Assembly: GCA_003255025.1 (NCBI GenBank)
Contig: QANY01003987.1
Location: forward strand, 434,001 to 498,000
Origin: Datisca glomerata
Lineage: Eukaryota; Streptophyta; Magnoliopsida; Cucurbitales; Datiscaceae
DNA: 64,000 bases
Reading direction: 5' to 3'
The notes under the pieces were generated by a model. It was given only the letters and a program-made list of their open reading frames with translations. It had not been told where the DNA came from and searched no databases. The position numbers were made by a program, and so were the translations under genes. Positions 26,613-37,933 of this stretch are shown here, in pieces. Position 1 is the stretch's first letter. Every line of letters begins with the position of its first letter.

Positions 26613-28364
26613 TTGATTTCTTCATTATGCATATTTTGTAATTAAACGTATGTATCGATGGATGTTGTGATATTGACATATTTTTGTATGACAGATTCAA
26701 AGTTATTTTGAATGTGTTTTATAAATGGATTCCGATCTATTGGTTTTAGGCATAGGATTTTATGTAATTTAATTTCTTACAAAATTTGTAATTTTTTTAA
26801 ATTCCATGTAATCCGTCGCTGCCATTAAAAGTCACCGTTGAAACCGCCAGCCGCCGCCGCTGCCGGACGCCGCTTCCATTGCCGGTTTCCGCCACCGCTG
26901 CCACCACCCGCCGCCGTGCCACGCCACCTCCCGCTGCCCACTGCTACGCCTTACATGGTGACTAAGGTTTCTGAAACCCTAAGCAATAACAATTAAGATT
27001 TAGGAAACCTTGTGATGTTTCACAAAAATCATAATCTCATCTTTTATCTTTAAAATTTGAATTTTGAATTTGAATTTTAAACGGATAAAAGATAATTAAG
27101 ATTTGAAAAAAATAATTATCTAATTTTATCTATTTATCATTTGAATTTTGAATGCAAAAGATAATTATCTATTTATCCTTTTATCTTTTAGATTTTGAGT
27201 TCAAAAAGATAATTATCCATTTTATCTACTTTATCTTTTGAATTTTGAATTTAAAAGATCATTATCTATTTATCTATTTATCTTTTATATTTTAAAATTT
27301 AAAAAAATATTTTAAATTGATTATTTAATTAGGAAAATAGTTTTCCTTTACTAAATGGTTTTGATCAAAATTTTGAATTCTGAAATTGTGACTGCACTGT
27401 TGTAAAGAGTTATAAAATTGGTGAAACTGTTTGAAGGAAAAAGAGACTATTACAGACACCATGAAGACTAGTATTTAAATTAATTATATTTTATTGATTA
27501 TTATTTTTAGGCTGTAATTAGAAATGAGCCAATATGGAGGTTAATTTTGAATGAATGATTTATTATTAATCTCGCATCATCATAACATGCCATATAGAAA
27601 TATGGATTTGACAATATCAAAGTGTCAGTTAGCATGTACATGCATCATTGTAGTTATAATTTAATTATAGTTTGAATTTTATAAAAGTTATAAATTTTAA
27701 ATTGGTATTTAAATTTTAAATTTTTGAAACTTGTTTTTTCCAACTAATAAAGAGTTATAATTTTTTGAAAAAACAAAGAAAATTTCATTTTTCCAAAAAC
27801 TAAGTGGGAGGATCGTTTATGTTGAAACGTTCTCAAGGTCCCCAACGTAAACTTGATCGTGACACGAGAAATTGTTTAGAGCCGCCCTAGCGGTCCTCTT
27901 TCAGTGGAAGAAACTTGGGAATCGTATTGCTTTGAGTCATCGAGTTGCTTAAGAAGCTAAAACTTGTAAAGGAAGTGGTGAGGTAGGACCGTCCCTAGAT
28001 GGACTGTTAGTTCATGACAATCTTTAAAGTCGATGTGTTGGTTAAACACTTAGACCAAAGCACATTGGAATCTCTCATAGGGGCTAGTCAATGGGGCTAA
28101 GGTGACCAAAACCATTGGTGATTGGTTAAACTAGAAGTAGTGACATCTTGAGAAACGTTAACCAAGCGAGAGGAGTCTTGGTGCGATATGAGGTAGCTTG
28201 GACGTTGTCCTTAGATGAGACAAGCTATCATTGTTAATCGTAACATTATGGAAGAAATATTTTTATTAGATTTTTAAATATTTTAAGTATTTACATAATG
28301 CATCATACTTTCCTAAATAACTGAGTATTCATTTACACCGCTTTATTTATTATTTTCAATAATC
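26613..28364 (+). other. Long copia leader with GC-rich and repeat segments
   Basis: About 1.75 kb lies between the primer-binding site and gag without a supported ORF. It contains a GCC/CCG-rich island at 26815-26960, a string of imperfect repeats at 27040-27310 and a moderately GC-rich tract at 27810-28240. The CCG island could encode Ala/Pro/Arg stretches but has no recognised domain. Confidence 0.6.
27040..27310 (+). repeat. Imperfect tandem repeats (~55-60 bp)
   Basis: Units combine TTTGAATTTTGAAT, AAAAGATAATTATC and TATTTATCTTTTATC, repeated about four times with drift. AAAGATAATTATC and its reverse complement alternate, so the tract can also fold into hairpins. Confidence 0.7.
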
Positions 28365-29270
28365 ATGTCGCTATCGACACTCTCAACTATCTTAAATGCA
28401 AAAAAACTTACTGGTGAAAATTATGTGGATTGAAAACGTAATCTTGATATCGTGCTGACGGTAGAAAAGCACAAGTTCGTGCTCACTACCATTGTCCCCT
28501 TGTGCCTATTTTTGAATCGACTCAAGAGAAATATGATGTTGATGCTTCTTGGCTGCGTTCTAATGAGATCGTCAGATGTTACATCTTGACTTCTATTAGC
28601 AATGTGTGCAACAACAACATCAGATGAAAAATGTCAGTGATATGATGTTCAACATCACCAAAATGTTTGTAGATCAGGGTCGTCAAGAAAAACAGGCTGC
28701 TGTGCAAAATTCATGAACTGGAGAATCAATCTGGAACTCCTGTTAGAGAACATATGATGCTGATCATTAGTTATCTGAATGAGATGGAGATCATGGGTGC
28801 TGAGGTAGATATCGAGACACAAGTTGATATGATCCTTGAGACTCTGTCTGACACTTTTGAGAACTTCAAACATCACTATTTGATGAATAAGTTGAGGTAC
28901 TCACTTTCTGAGCTGATGAAGGAACTGCAAGCTGTTGATACCTTATTTTTGAAGGGCAAGAGGAAGACTGGAGAGGTAAATTTTATTGAAATCAAGTCTT
29001 CCACCTTTAGCGCCAAAAGAAACACATGAGAGGCCCGAAGAAGAATAAGAAGCAGAACTCGAAAGCTGTGAAAAGTAAGGGCACTGCAAAAGTGGATAAG
29101 TCGAAAGACAAATGTCATCATTGTGGAGCCGCTGGCCATTGGAAACGCAAATTCCCAGACTATCTCAATGAGTCGAAAGACAAGGTATAGTATATTACTA
29201 AGGCCTATTATGTGGCTGACTCTACTTTTTTATGGATTGTAGACTTTGCGGCCACTAACCATATATGTTG
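28365..29270 (+). pseudogene. Copia gag polyprotein remnant
   Basis: The start ATG (28365) gives a typical copia gag N-terminus with KLTGENYVD followed by a stop where Trp is expected (TGA for TGG), then KRNLDIVL. The best open piece is 28754-29029, with the conserved IETQVDMILETLSDTFENF block. A zinc knuckle near 29110-29150 reads CHHCGAAGHWKRKF: the final Cys of the CX2CX4HX4C set is replaced by Phe. Frameshifts separate the pieces. It once formed the virus-like particle. Confidence 0.85.
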
Positions 29271-29470
29271 TTCCTTTTAGGAGCACTAGTATCGATCATA
29301 TCTGTGAGAACTATTAAATTGTCCTTTGGTAACAGTTTTATAATTTTACGTGATGTTTATTATATCTCAGTTTTGGAAAAAACCTTATTTTAGTAGCTAG
29401 TTTAATTGAGTAATGATTCCTTTTGAATTTCCTTGATAAAGATATTGGTATATTGAGAAATGACTCTTTA

Positions 29471-30391
29471 GGGACGTGAGAGGTAGAGGAGAAAGCTTTT
29501 ATGATTTTTTTGCTCCAATCCAATTCTTGACGAACCATAGTGTAGAAATATAATATTTTAGGTCTTTTAGAGGAAATGTGAGGTAGAGGAGAAAGCTTTT
29601 GGGAGAGAAAATAAAGACGGACGATCTTAACTCCAATTTATCCTCAAATCTAGTTTTATTTTTCTTTTCCTCTATGTTCATGAATATTATTAGGATATTT
29701 TCTCATTCTAGTATGTTCTAAATTTTTTATCTAGGCCTACGACGTAGCCGAATCATGATTGTTCATATATTTTGATTTTTAATTCAATCAATGTTTATTC
29801 AGTATTATTGAGTGTTATAATCCGTTCTTAATGCTTGTGATCGTTTGGCCAACTATTGCATGATTGTAGATTTAATTTTGAGACTAAGAAGTGATGATTA
29901 AATTTACTCTTTGTTTATAACACCATTATAATTTCATAAGTTAAAGATAATTATAGATCTAGTGTAGCAATCATAATTTCTTATGCTTCAAGAGTTTCAA
30001 TTTATTTAATCTTGACAGAGATGTGAGATTAGTATTTTTGATTCATTGTTATCGATATTTAAGAAAGATTGATAATTATATAAGAGAAATTTGCTGTCAA
30101 TAACTCCATAAACATTGATTGATTGAGTTTTAGAATTTAGAGAATGTTTGTTCAGGTGAAATAAAAATCCCTAGAGCTTTTAACTAATCATATTTGAATT
30201 ATTTCTCCTTATCAAGTATTAATCTTTTTAGTTCAATTTGAATTGTTTTTCATTATTCTCAATTAGAAATAAGGTATATTTATTTGTAATATTTTAATAT
30301 CAATAAACCATGTGAACGATATTCTATTTTCATAGAAATTTTATTACTCGACGACGATAGTGTACACTTGCACTCTAGAATAATTGTAACA
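29471..30391 (+). repeat. Athila-type 5' LTR
   Basis: The end is well placed: GTAACA, then 6 bases, then the primer-binding site. The start is less sure. GGACGTGAGAGG at 29472 matches the start of the 57608 copy, but AGGTAGAGGAGAAAGCTTTT occurs twice (29480 and 29581), so this LTR carries an extra segment of about 100 bases at its left end. Confidence 0.75.
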
Positions 30392-30397
30392 AGTTTT

Positions 30398-30415
30398 TGG
30401 CGCCATGGTCGGGGA
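30398..30415 (+). promoter_or_regulatory. Athila primer-binding site
   Basis: TGGCGCCATGGTCGGGGA matches the Asp-tRNA-type site of Athila elements (TGGCGCCGTTGCCGGGGA) except for three central bases. Confidence 0.85.
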
Positions 30416-30608
30416 TTGATTTTGTTTATTTATATTAGAGTTAGATATCCTTAATTTTACTTCGAGTCTTAATTTTTATTATTATTTACGGTTGTTTATT
30501 ACTATTTTGAATTTTCAAGCATTTTCTAAGGTGTATGAGAAAATTTGGAAGTAAAAATTTGACTCCTCTAAATTTGAAAGATGAACGAACTAATTGTCGT
30601 AGAGAAAA

Positions 30609-31962
30609 GTGATGAGAGAAGCTTCTAAACAATCTCAAGAAATCATGGAAGATGCCAGAGAAAATCCTGAAATTGTGAACAACCAAAATAACTGGGCAAT
30701 TCGGGATTATGCTATGCCAGTGGTCAATGAGGCCGCGTCTGCCATTCAACGCCCTATTATCACTTCCAATAATTTTAAGATTAAGCCGGTTATCATTCAC
30801 ATGGTACAAATAAATCAGTTCAGTGACCCGCCTAATAATGATCCAAATGTTCACATAGTCACTTTCCTCAAAATTTGTGAGACATTCAAGCACAATAATG
30901 TCTAAAGTGATGCAATTAAGCTGAGATTATTCTCATTTTCACTTCGAGATAGGGCTGAAAGTTGGTTAAATTATTTACCCGCTAGATCAATCACCACTTG
31001 GAATGGATTTTCTGAGAAATTTTTGGCTAAATTTTTCCACCAGCTAAAACAGCCAAGATGAGGAACGAGATCACTACTTTTGTTCAATATGATATGAAGT
31101 CCCTTTATGAAACTTGGGATAGGTTTAAGGATATATTGAGAGGATACCCACATCATGGACTCCCTGGATGGCTACAAGTTCAAACTTTCTACAATGGTTT
31201 AGAAAATTCAACGAAGACACTAGTGGATGCAGTAGCAGGAGGAACTTTAATGGGTAAAACACATGAGGAGGCTTATGCTTTACTTGAAGAAATGACTGCT
31301 AATGCCTATCAATGGCCAATTTGGTGCAACGTACTAAGAAATATTCATGGAGTTTATGAAGTCGATGCTCTTACTATTCTTACTGCTCAAGTAACTACAC
31401 TGTCCAAGCAATTGAGCTCTTTCACCGTCAATGCTAGTGCTATTCATGTTTCACGAGAAATTTCTAAATTGTGCAATGGACCTCATCTTAGTACTGAATG
31501 TCAAGATGGTAATCCTTTTGCTCTTTCTCAGTCAAGACATGCTAATTTTTTGAGAATTACAACAATCTGAATAACTCATTGTCCAACATTTATAACCAAG
31601 GGTGGTGAAATCACCCAAATTTCTCTTGAAAGAATAGTTAGAATGTGATGAATACACCAGTTGCTACTCAGCCTCAATTTCAGCCTCAACAACCTAAATT
31701 TTCTTTAGAAGATGTTCTTACCCAGCTCAAAGTCAATACTACTCAATTTATGGCAACAACAGATTCTACACTTAAGAAGCAAGAAATAAGTATTCAAAGC
31801 CAAGATGCATTTATTCAGAATTTGGAGCTTCAAATTGGTCAACTATCAGAAATACTCATTCAAAGGCCACAAGGTTCTCTACCGAGCAACACCCAGAGGA
31901 ATCCAAAAGAACAAGTAAATGCCATTACCCTTCGCAGTGGCAAAGAGTTAGTAGAACCATAG
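30609..31962 (+). pseudogene. Athila gag remnant
   Basis: A retrotransposon gag domain is split over frames. Segment 30609-30905 has the PVIIHMVQINQFSDPPN block, stop-interrupted sequence includes RLFSFSLRDRAESWLNYLP, and 31058-31570 has MKSLYETWDRFKDILR, HHGLPGWLQVQTFYNGL and a VYEVDALT block. A Gln/Pro-rich linker and coiled-coil stretch follow (31645-31962), ending with NAITLRSGK, the usual lead-in to protease. At least three stops or frameshifts occur. Confidence 0.85.
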
Positions 31963-32030
31963 AAAGCCACTATCGAAAATTCTGAGCCAATTGAAGCAGA
32001 AGCTGAGACAATGGGTGACGATCTTGCCAA

Positions 32031-32850
32031 GTGCTTAGAAAGAAGGAAGGCAAGCCTAAGTCAAAGCTCTTTCCTGATAATCGTCCACCATATGTTCCAC
32101 CTATTTTATACCCTCAGTGGTTCCAAAAGCATAAATCAAACAAGCAGTTTTCTAATTTTCTTGATTTGTTTAGGAAACTACGTATAAATATCCCTTTTGA
32201 TGATTCTTTGGAACAAATGTTGAGCTATGTCAAATCCATTAAGGATATTCTCTCAAACAAAAGAAAGCTAGAAAAGTATGAGATAGTTACACTTACTGAA
32301 GAGTGTAGTGCTATCTTGCACAATAAATTACCTCTGAAGTTAAAGGACCCTGGGAGTTTTACTATTCCTTACACCATTGGGAATTCATATTTTGAAAAGG
32401 CTTTATGTGATCTTGGGGTTGGTATCAATTTGATGCCATATTTAATTTATAAGAAGGTAGGTCTTGGAGAAACTACTAAGCCCACAATGATATCTTTACA
32501 GTTATCTTGGTAGACTATTTTTTGCTACGGGAAGAACTCTCATTGATGTGTAAAAGGGGGAACTTATCTAAGAGTGCAAGATGATCAGGTAATTTTTAAT
32601 ATCTTCAAAGCAATCAAAGATGCAAAGGATATGAATAGTTGTTTGCGGGTGGATAGTGTAGAACTTGGAGAAGGTAAACCTATACACCTACCATTTATTG
32701 AAAAACCGTCAGTGTTAGAACTCCACCTCTGGTACACCTTTATGGTAGAAGCATCCACTCAACCTGTCATTATCTCTACTTCGTTAAATGGTGAACAAGA
32801 AGGCATGTTTCTGAGGGTATTGAGAGAGCAACAAACGGTCTTAGTCTAGT
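32031..32850 (+). pseudogene. Athila aspartic protease remnant
   Basis: The first frame (32031-32513) has the conserved PYVPPILYPQ and FTIPYTIGN blocks, then the active-site region CDLGVGINLMP. The Asp-Leu-Gly core is present, though the family's usual DLGAS is changed after it. A stop (32511) and frameshift precede a second frame (32574-32849) that ends near the start of RT (LRVLREQQT). RT itself does not follow. Confidence 0.82.
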
Positions 32851-33665
32851 CTCTTTTTGACACAAAGGGAATTCTAAAGTCAGTGGACAACTAGTGAATC
32901 CTGGATGATCATTATGTCTGGCTGAAAGCATTAAAGCAAGCGCTACCAGGACACAACTTGATTTTATTTCTATTTTTTCATTTTTTTTATTATTTGCTTA
33001 TTTTATTTTTGTTTTTCTTCAGGTTTTTATTTTAAAAATCTGCGGACGAATTTGGCTCATGCACCACTTTCTCCTCAGTTGGAGATAACATGAACAATAC
33101 AAAGAATGACGGGGATGATAGCTCATCATTATTCAGGGAAGTCTTCTCTACTTAGTCCTTTTACATATTTTCTTTTTATTGAGGTCAATGAAAGTTTTTA
33201 GTTTGGGGTGGTGGTTTTAATTAATTTTTTTTGGCGTTCTGTTGTAGACAACATTAACACCTATGATGATATTGGTTTTAAATTATTGATAGCTTTGGAA
33301 AAATGATGAATTTGTGTATCGGTGTGTGTATTTGAACCAATTATTGATTTACATTTCACTGGAGAATCCCGACATATTGAGCATATAGCCTTGAGCGTTT
33401 GATTATTATTTTGCTTAGAGAAGGTTTATGTGACTTAAAAATCATTATGATCTAATAAGAAATCTAGAACCAATTTGATTGTTGTTCGAGGGAAATTCTA
33501 TGCTACGCTTCACCTAGAACATGATTTAGACCATTTTGGGCTGTTTGAGCTTTTCAAGTCAACATGTGCATAATTATTTTTCCTACTCATCCCTATTGAG
33601 CCTAAATAGCCATATTTTTTAAACACCCATGACGATTTCTGAATCTTATAAAAAAATTTCCCTAG
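32851..33665 (+). other. Athila 3' non-coding region
   Basis: T-rich sequence without ORFs, beginning just after the protease/RT junction where the rest of pol should be. It has the TTTTATTTTTGTTTTTCTTC and GTTTGGGGTGGTGG segments characteristic of the region before the Athila 3' LTR. It ends against LINE sequence near 33670-33688. Confidence 0.65.
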
Positions 33666-33687
33666 AAACTCTTTTTACTCTTAATAT

Positions 33688-36600
33688 TTGGATGTTTCGA
33701 CGCTGATTAAATCTACGTGGATGGCGGAGAGGTATGATTCTATTATTCAATGGAGGAGGAATGAAAATACAGCTAATTCTAGTATATTACAAAAATTGAC
33801 TCATGCCAAGATTACAGAAACTTATTCTCACAGTTTGGTGGATTTTAAGGAGGTATGTTCTATAGAAAAAGTCTACCAGGAAGCTATTATTCAAGAAGAA
33901 AAATTATGGAAAGATAGGGCTCATGTTTTATGGCTCTAAAATGGTGACGGGAACACTTCCTTTTTTCACACAAAGGTCAATGGTAGGAGAAAGAATAACC
34001 AAATTTTTGGGTTGGAAGATAAGAATGGGGTCTAGTTTACTAAGTCTAAGGCTATTCAAAATATAGCCTTAGAGTGTTTTCCAAAACCTATTTATTTCTT
34101 CTTAGCCTAGTGCAGAGTTGATTGAGTCAGTTTTGGCGAATTGCGACAATTATCTTGATGATAATGATAGACTTTTATTAATCTTTGTAATATCTCTTAT
34201 AAAATTATATCTAAGATTCTTACCAATTGTCTTAGAAGAGTCATTGATAAGATTATAGGAGTTGGTCAAAGTGCTTTTATTCCTGGTCGTCAAATTATTG
34301 ATAATGTAATGATTTGCACATGAGATTTTACACTCTCTTCAGATTCGAAAAGAAAGGGAAAAAGGATGATGTGGCGATCAAAATTGATATGTTCAAAGAA
34401 TACAATAGAGTCGAGTGGAATTTTCTTCTTGCAGCCATGGAGAAGTTTGGGTTTTCAGATAAATAAAGGAAGTGAATTTTTAATGTATTTCTACTGTTAA
34501 ATATAACATCACCCTGAATGGTGAGCTGAGTAAAATATTTTCCATGAGCAGAGGTCTGAGACAGGGAGATCCTCTTTCTCCGTTCCTATTTACTATTTGT
34601 GTTAAAGTTCTTTCAAGGATGATCATTAGGACTAATGACATCGGCTTGATTTCTTGCTTCTGAGCCATTGCGGTCTGGTCCTGGTATTTCACATATGTTC
34701 TTTCCTGACGATTCTTTGTTGTTTTGTAAAGCTTCTGACTCTGAGATTGTGGCGTTGATTGATATCCTGATTAAATATGGCGCAACATTAGGGCAAGAAG
34801 TTAATAAGCAGTAAATTTTAATTGTCTTTGGTAACAACATTCCCCGTTTCAGACATGATGACCTTGCTGGCCTGGCAGGTATGAAACGAGCAGATTCGTT
34901 AGAAAAACATTTGGGTGTGGAGACTGATTTTGGGTTTCTAAGACTGAGGTTATTAGAAGCATTATCGATAGAATCATTCAGCGTGTATCAGGATGGTCAG
35001 AGAAATTCTTATCTCCGGCGGGTCGTGAAATGTTAATCAAATCTATAGCGATGACCATTGCCAATTATACAATGTCTAGATTCAAGCTTCCGATCATTAT
35101 GTGTAAGAAAATTTACAGTTACCTGGTAAATAACTGGTGGAGCTCATCTCCGTGCAAGTCAGGTATCCACTGGGGTTCATGGGATAGAATTGCTCGTCCC
35201 AAATTAGAAGGAGGATTGGGGTTTAAAGACTTATATGCTTTTAATCTAGCATTATTGGCTAAACAAGGATGGAGGATCATATCTAACCCGAATTCTCTGC
35301 TTTCCTCGTTCCCGAAGAGTAAATACTTCTGAGATTCTGATTTTCTTTATGTTTTAATTGGCAGACATCCATCTTGGGGCTGGTATAGTTTGTGTGAGAT
35401 CGAAAAATTTTGTTGCATGGCATGAGATGGAGTACTGATGATGGGAGAAATATTGATATTTAGGATGATGCTTGGATTCCGAGGCCATATACTTTCAAAG
35501 TCTTGACACCTAAAATTTCTAAAATTTCCAAAGTTAGGGATCTTTTTTTTCTGGATAGAAAGGGTTGGGATATCCAGTCAATTAATTCAAAATTTTAGCA
35601 AGAGGGCAATAACATTATCGGCTAGATTCTGGTTAGTACACACGATAATTCAGATATTCAAATATGGCATCACTCGCCATCAAGGCAGTACACTGTGAAA
35701 TCGGGTTATAGAGTGGCTTATTTTCTTCACAGAAATGGTAGTATGGGGAAGAAAGATAAGGGTGAATCGAGCTCTTACTTGGTTAATAATAAAGTATGGA
35801 AGTCAGTTTGGAGATTAAAAGTTCCCTTTAAACGTAGCCTGGAGATGTTTGAACAATTTTCTTACTTGTAAAGTTAATCTAGTGAGGAGAGGAATGAATA
35901 TTGATTCTGTTTGTCACATTTGTGGGTCTGGGGAGAAATCTGTTAAACATATTTTTTTCTCTTGTCATTTTGCTTCTAAATTTTGGTTTGTTATTCCTAT
36001 TGATCTAGATTCATGCAGACTTAAAGACGCCTCCTTTCTTGATTTTTGGATAGTAATTATCGATAAAATAGAGAAATACCCTGATCAGGGTTGGCTCATA
36101 TAGTGGTTTATTTTCGACCTTTGAAGACTCTAGAAGTGCAGGAATAAAGCTTGTTTTGAATCTACCATTTTGTATCTGTTAGATGCAGTAAAGTGGTTGA
36201 AGCGCATATTGAGAGGGATCTCGTCTTTGGATGTAGTTGTTGATATTGCTCCTCGTAGTCAATTTTCTAATTCGGTGGAAGTTCAAGGTTGGAAACTTCA
36301 TTCAGATACAGCTTGGGATGTAGAGAATGGTACAGTTGGTTTGGGTTGGGGTCTCTAGGATCCAGGTGGTAATCTGTTTACTACGGATATGAGTAAGAGA
36401 CTGGCCTTTTTGTGCTATTCTTGCTGAGGCTTATGCACTTCATTGGGCTATCGAATACTCTTCACACGTCGGTCTTTCCAACATTAGTATTTTCTGTGAT
36501 TCTTTTATCTTAATTTTTATCATCAAAGCTTGTAATTACACAGCTCGGTATGTTGCTCCTGTAGTCACCGACATTATTCATCTAACATGTAGCTTTAATC

Positions 36601-36740
36601 GAGTGACTTTCTCTCATTATCCTAGAAAGAATAATTATACGACGGATGTTTGTGCTAAGATGGGTAAATATGCTTCAGGTGATACTGCTTTGAATGTTTC
36701 GGAGGATAGATTTCATTCTATTTTTAACTTTCTTAGTTTC
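33688..36740 (+). pseudogene. LINE ORF2 remnant: RT and RNase H
   Basis: L1-type non-LTR pol. The endonuclease is missing; sequence starts at the linker and has WLNGDGNTSFFH-like hallmark sequence near 33925-33980 (a stop replaces one residue). An internal deletion near 34170 removes the first RT motifs. Then GQSAFIPGRQIIDNV, IKIDM, and GLRQGDPLSPFLF in a shifted frame follow. The catalytic box reads FPDDS (34701-34712) where FADD is normal. The thumb/connector (GWDRIARPKLEGGLGF-like, 35180-35230), a zinc-ribbon-like CHICGSGEKSVKHIFFSC (35914-35967) and a C-terminal RNase H (SDTAWDVENGTVGLGW, 36300) follow. It has many stops. Confidence 0.88.
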
Positions 36741-37086
36741 TAATCCTTGTTTTCGGATAGTACCTTTTTTTCTTCTCTGAAAAGGTTTTAACGAGGCTAG
36801 CCAAGAGGGTCTTTTTAAGCTTTATTCTGATTGAGACTCAGCCTGTGGTGTTCCATCTGCCTCTTTTTTTTACTTTGGTTGGTGAAGGTTAGATGATGAG
36901 GGTGCTAAGGAGGTTCTAGCCTAGATGAGATGTCCTAGTGCACCTACTGATTTCCTTCTCCAACTTAGTTTTTGTTTTAGGCATTGAGATATGCCCCTTG
37001 CACTTATGTATTCTCTTATTTATATTTTCTGTTAGAATGTTTTTCACCCCTTCTCTTTGACAAAAAAAAACAATTGGGAGTGATAT
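36741..37086 (+). other. LINE 3' UTR and A tail
   Basis: Non-coding sequence follows the RNase H end. It finishes with a run of nine A at 37062-37070, a short LINE tail, and 16 further bases (CAATTGGGAGTGATAT) before the gypsy LTR. The last five, GATAT, are the left target duplication of that element. Confidence 0.75.
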
Positions 37087-37933
37087 TGTAAAGGATTTTT
37101 CCACTAATCAGGGATGAAAGAGAAAATTATTGATAAAGGTTGATCTATATGAGTATTAATGAAGGGGAGAGAGAGAGAGAGAGAGAGAGAGAGTTTAAGA
37201 ACAAGAGAATGTAAGGAACAAATGTTTTTGAGTTTTATTTGCTTAGGTTATATTGAATGCCCTTGTTTCACTTAGTACGTTGGCCTTATATGGGTTTCCT
37301 AATTTACATGAATTGCTTAGAATAATAATAAAAGGGAGGGGTTGTTCCTGCCAAGTATGGCCTTCTTTCCCTTCCTTACTTCTCACTTCCATTTGACTCA
37401 TTCAACCATTAATCAATCATAGTCACTTGATGATTTCTTGTGTTTCGGGTAAGTCAATCATGGCCACTTGGTGGCCTGTCATCCTGTCTCGTTTGAGTCA
37501 ATCAACTATATAATCAATCATGCCACTTGACTGTCATTTCGAATCCCTTTCATCCATTCTTGTTCTTCTACTGATACTCATTTTCCCATTCTTGTGCAGT
37601 TTAGCGAGTGTCTTACCCGTTCAGGATAGTTCTTTGAGTTTCAAGTTACTTTTTCCTTTCTTGAAGGTGTGGGTCCCTTGCCGTCAATTCCGGTTAACTA
37701 GTCACATTTTCCCGTTCTGATGCTCTTTCCAGTTCGGACACTATTTCCAGTTCTGATGCTATTTCTCGTTCTTGAGGTGATGGTCCCCATTCTTGAAGCA
37801 TTGGTCCTTTCCATTTGTTTACGGGTGTCTCGTGACTTTAGCCTTGTTACTCGTTTATGCTTTTCTACCGATTTCCATGAGCCCTTTGGCTGCCCCCTTG
37901 TCCATGTGGCATTGGATTTTTTTTACCTGTTCA
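37087..37933 (-). repeat. 3' LTR of gypsy element
   Basis: TG...CA ends on the plus strand (TGTAAAGG...CCTGTTCA). Collinear with 46080-46843 but 83 bases longer, partly through a longer GA microsatellite (37166-37193) and indels. The two LTRs differ at many sites, so the insertion is not recent. Confidence 0.88.

Larger units (their letters stand above)
24741..29470 (+). mobile_element. Truncated Ty1/copia LTR retrotransposon
   Basis: 5' LTR, primer-binding site, long leader and gag are present in order on the plus strand. The element stops in the gag-pre-integrase region (VYYISVLEK, near 29355-29380), where Athila-type sequence starts. No RT, integrase domain or 3' LTR of this element was found in the window. 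The gag has stops and the element is dead. Confidence 0.85.
29471..33665 (+). mobile_element. Athila-like Ty3/gypsy element, pol deleted, no 3' LTR
   Basis: Order: 5' LTR (29471-30391), Asp-tRNA-type primer-binding site, gag, protease, then the non-coding 3' region typical of Athila elements (poly-T tract, TTTGGGGTGGTGG near 33210). RT and integrase are absent. The element lies between a copia gag/pol break on its left and LINE ORF2 on its right, and lacks a 3' LTR. An LTR of the same family is at 57608-58414. Confidence 0.82.

Noticed and set aside
27040..27310. CRISPR-like array
   Set aside because: Units drift and have no constant repeat/unique spacer pattern. The context is a plant retroelement leader.
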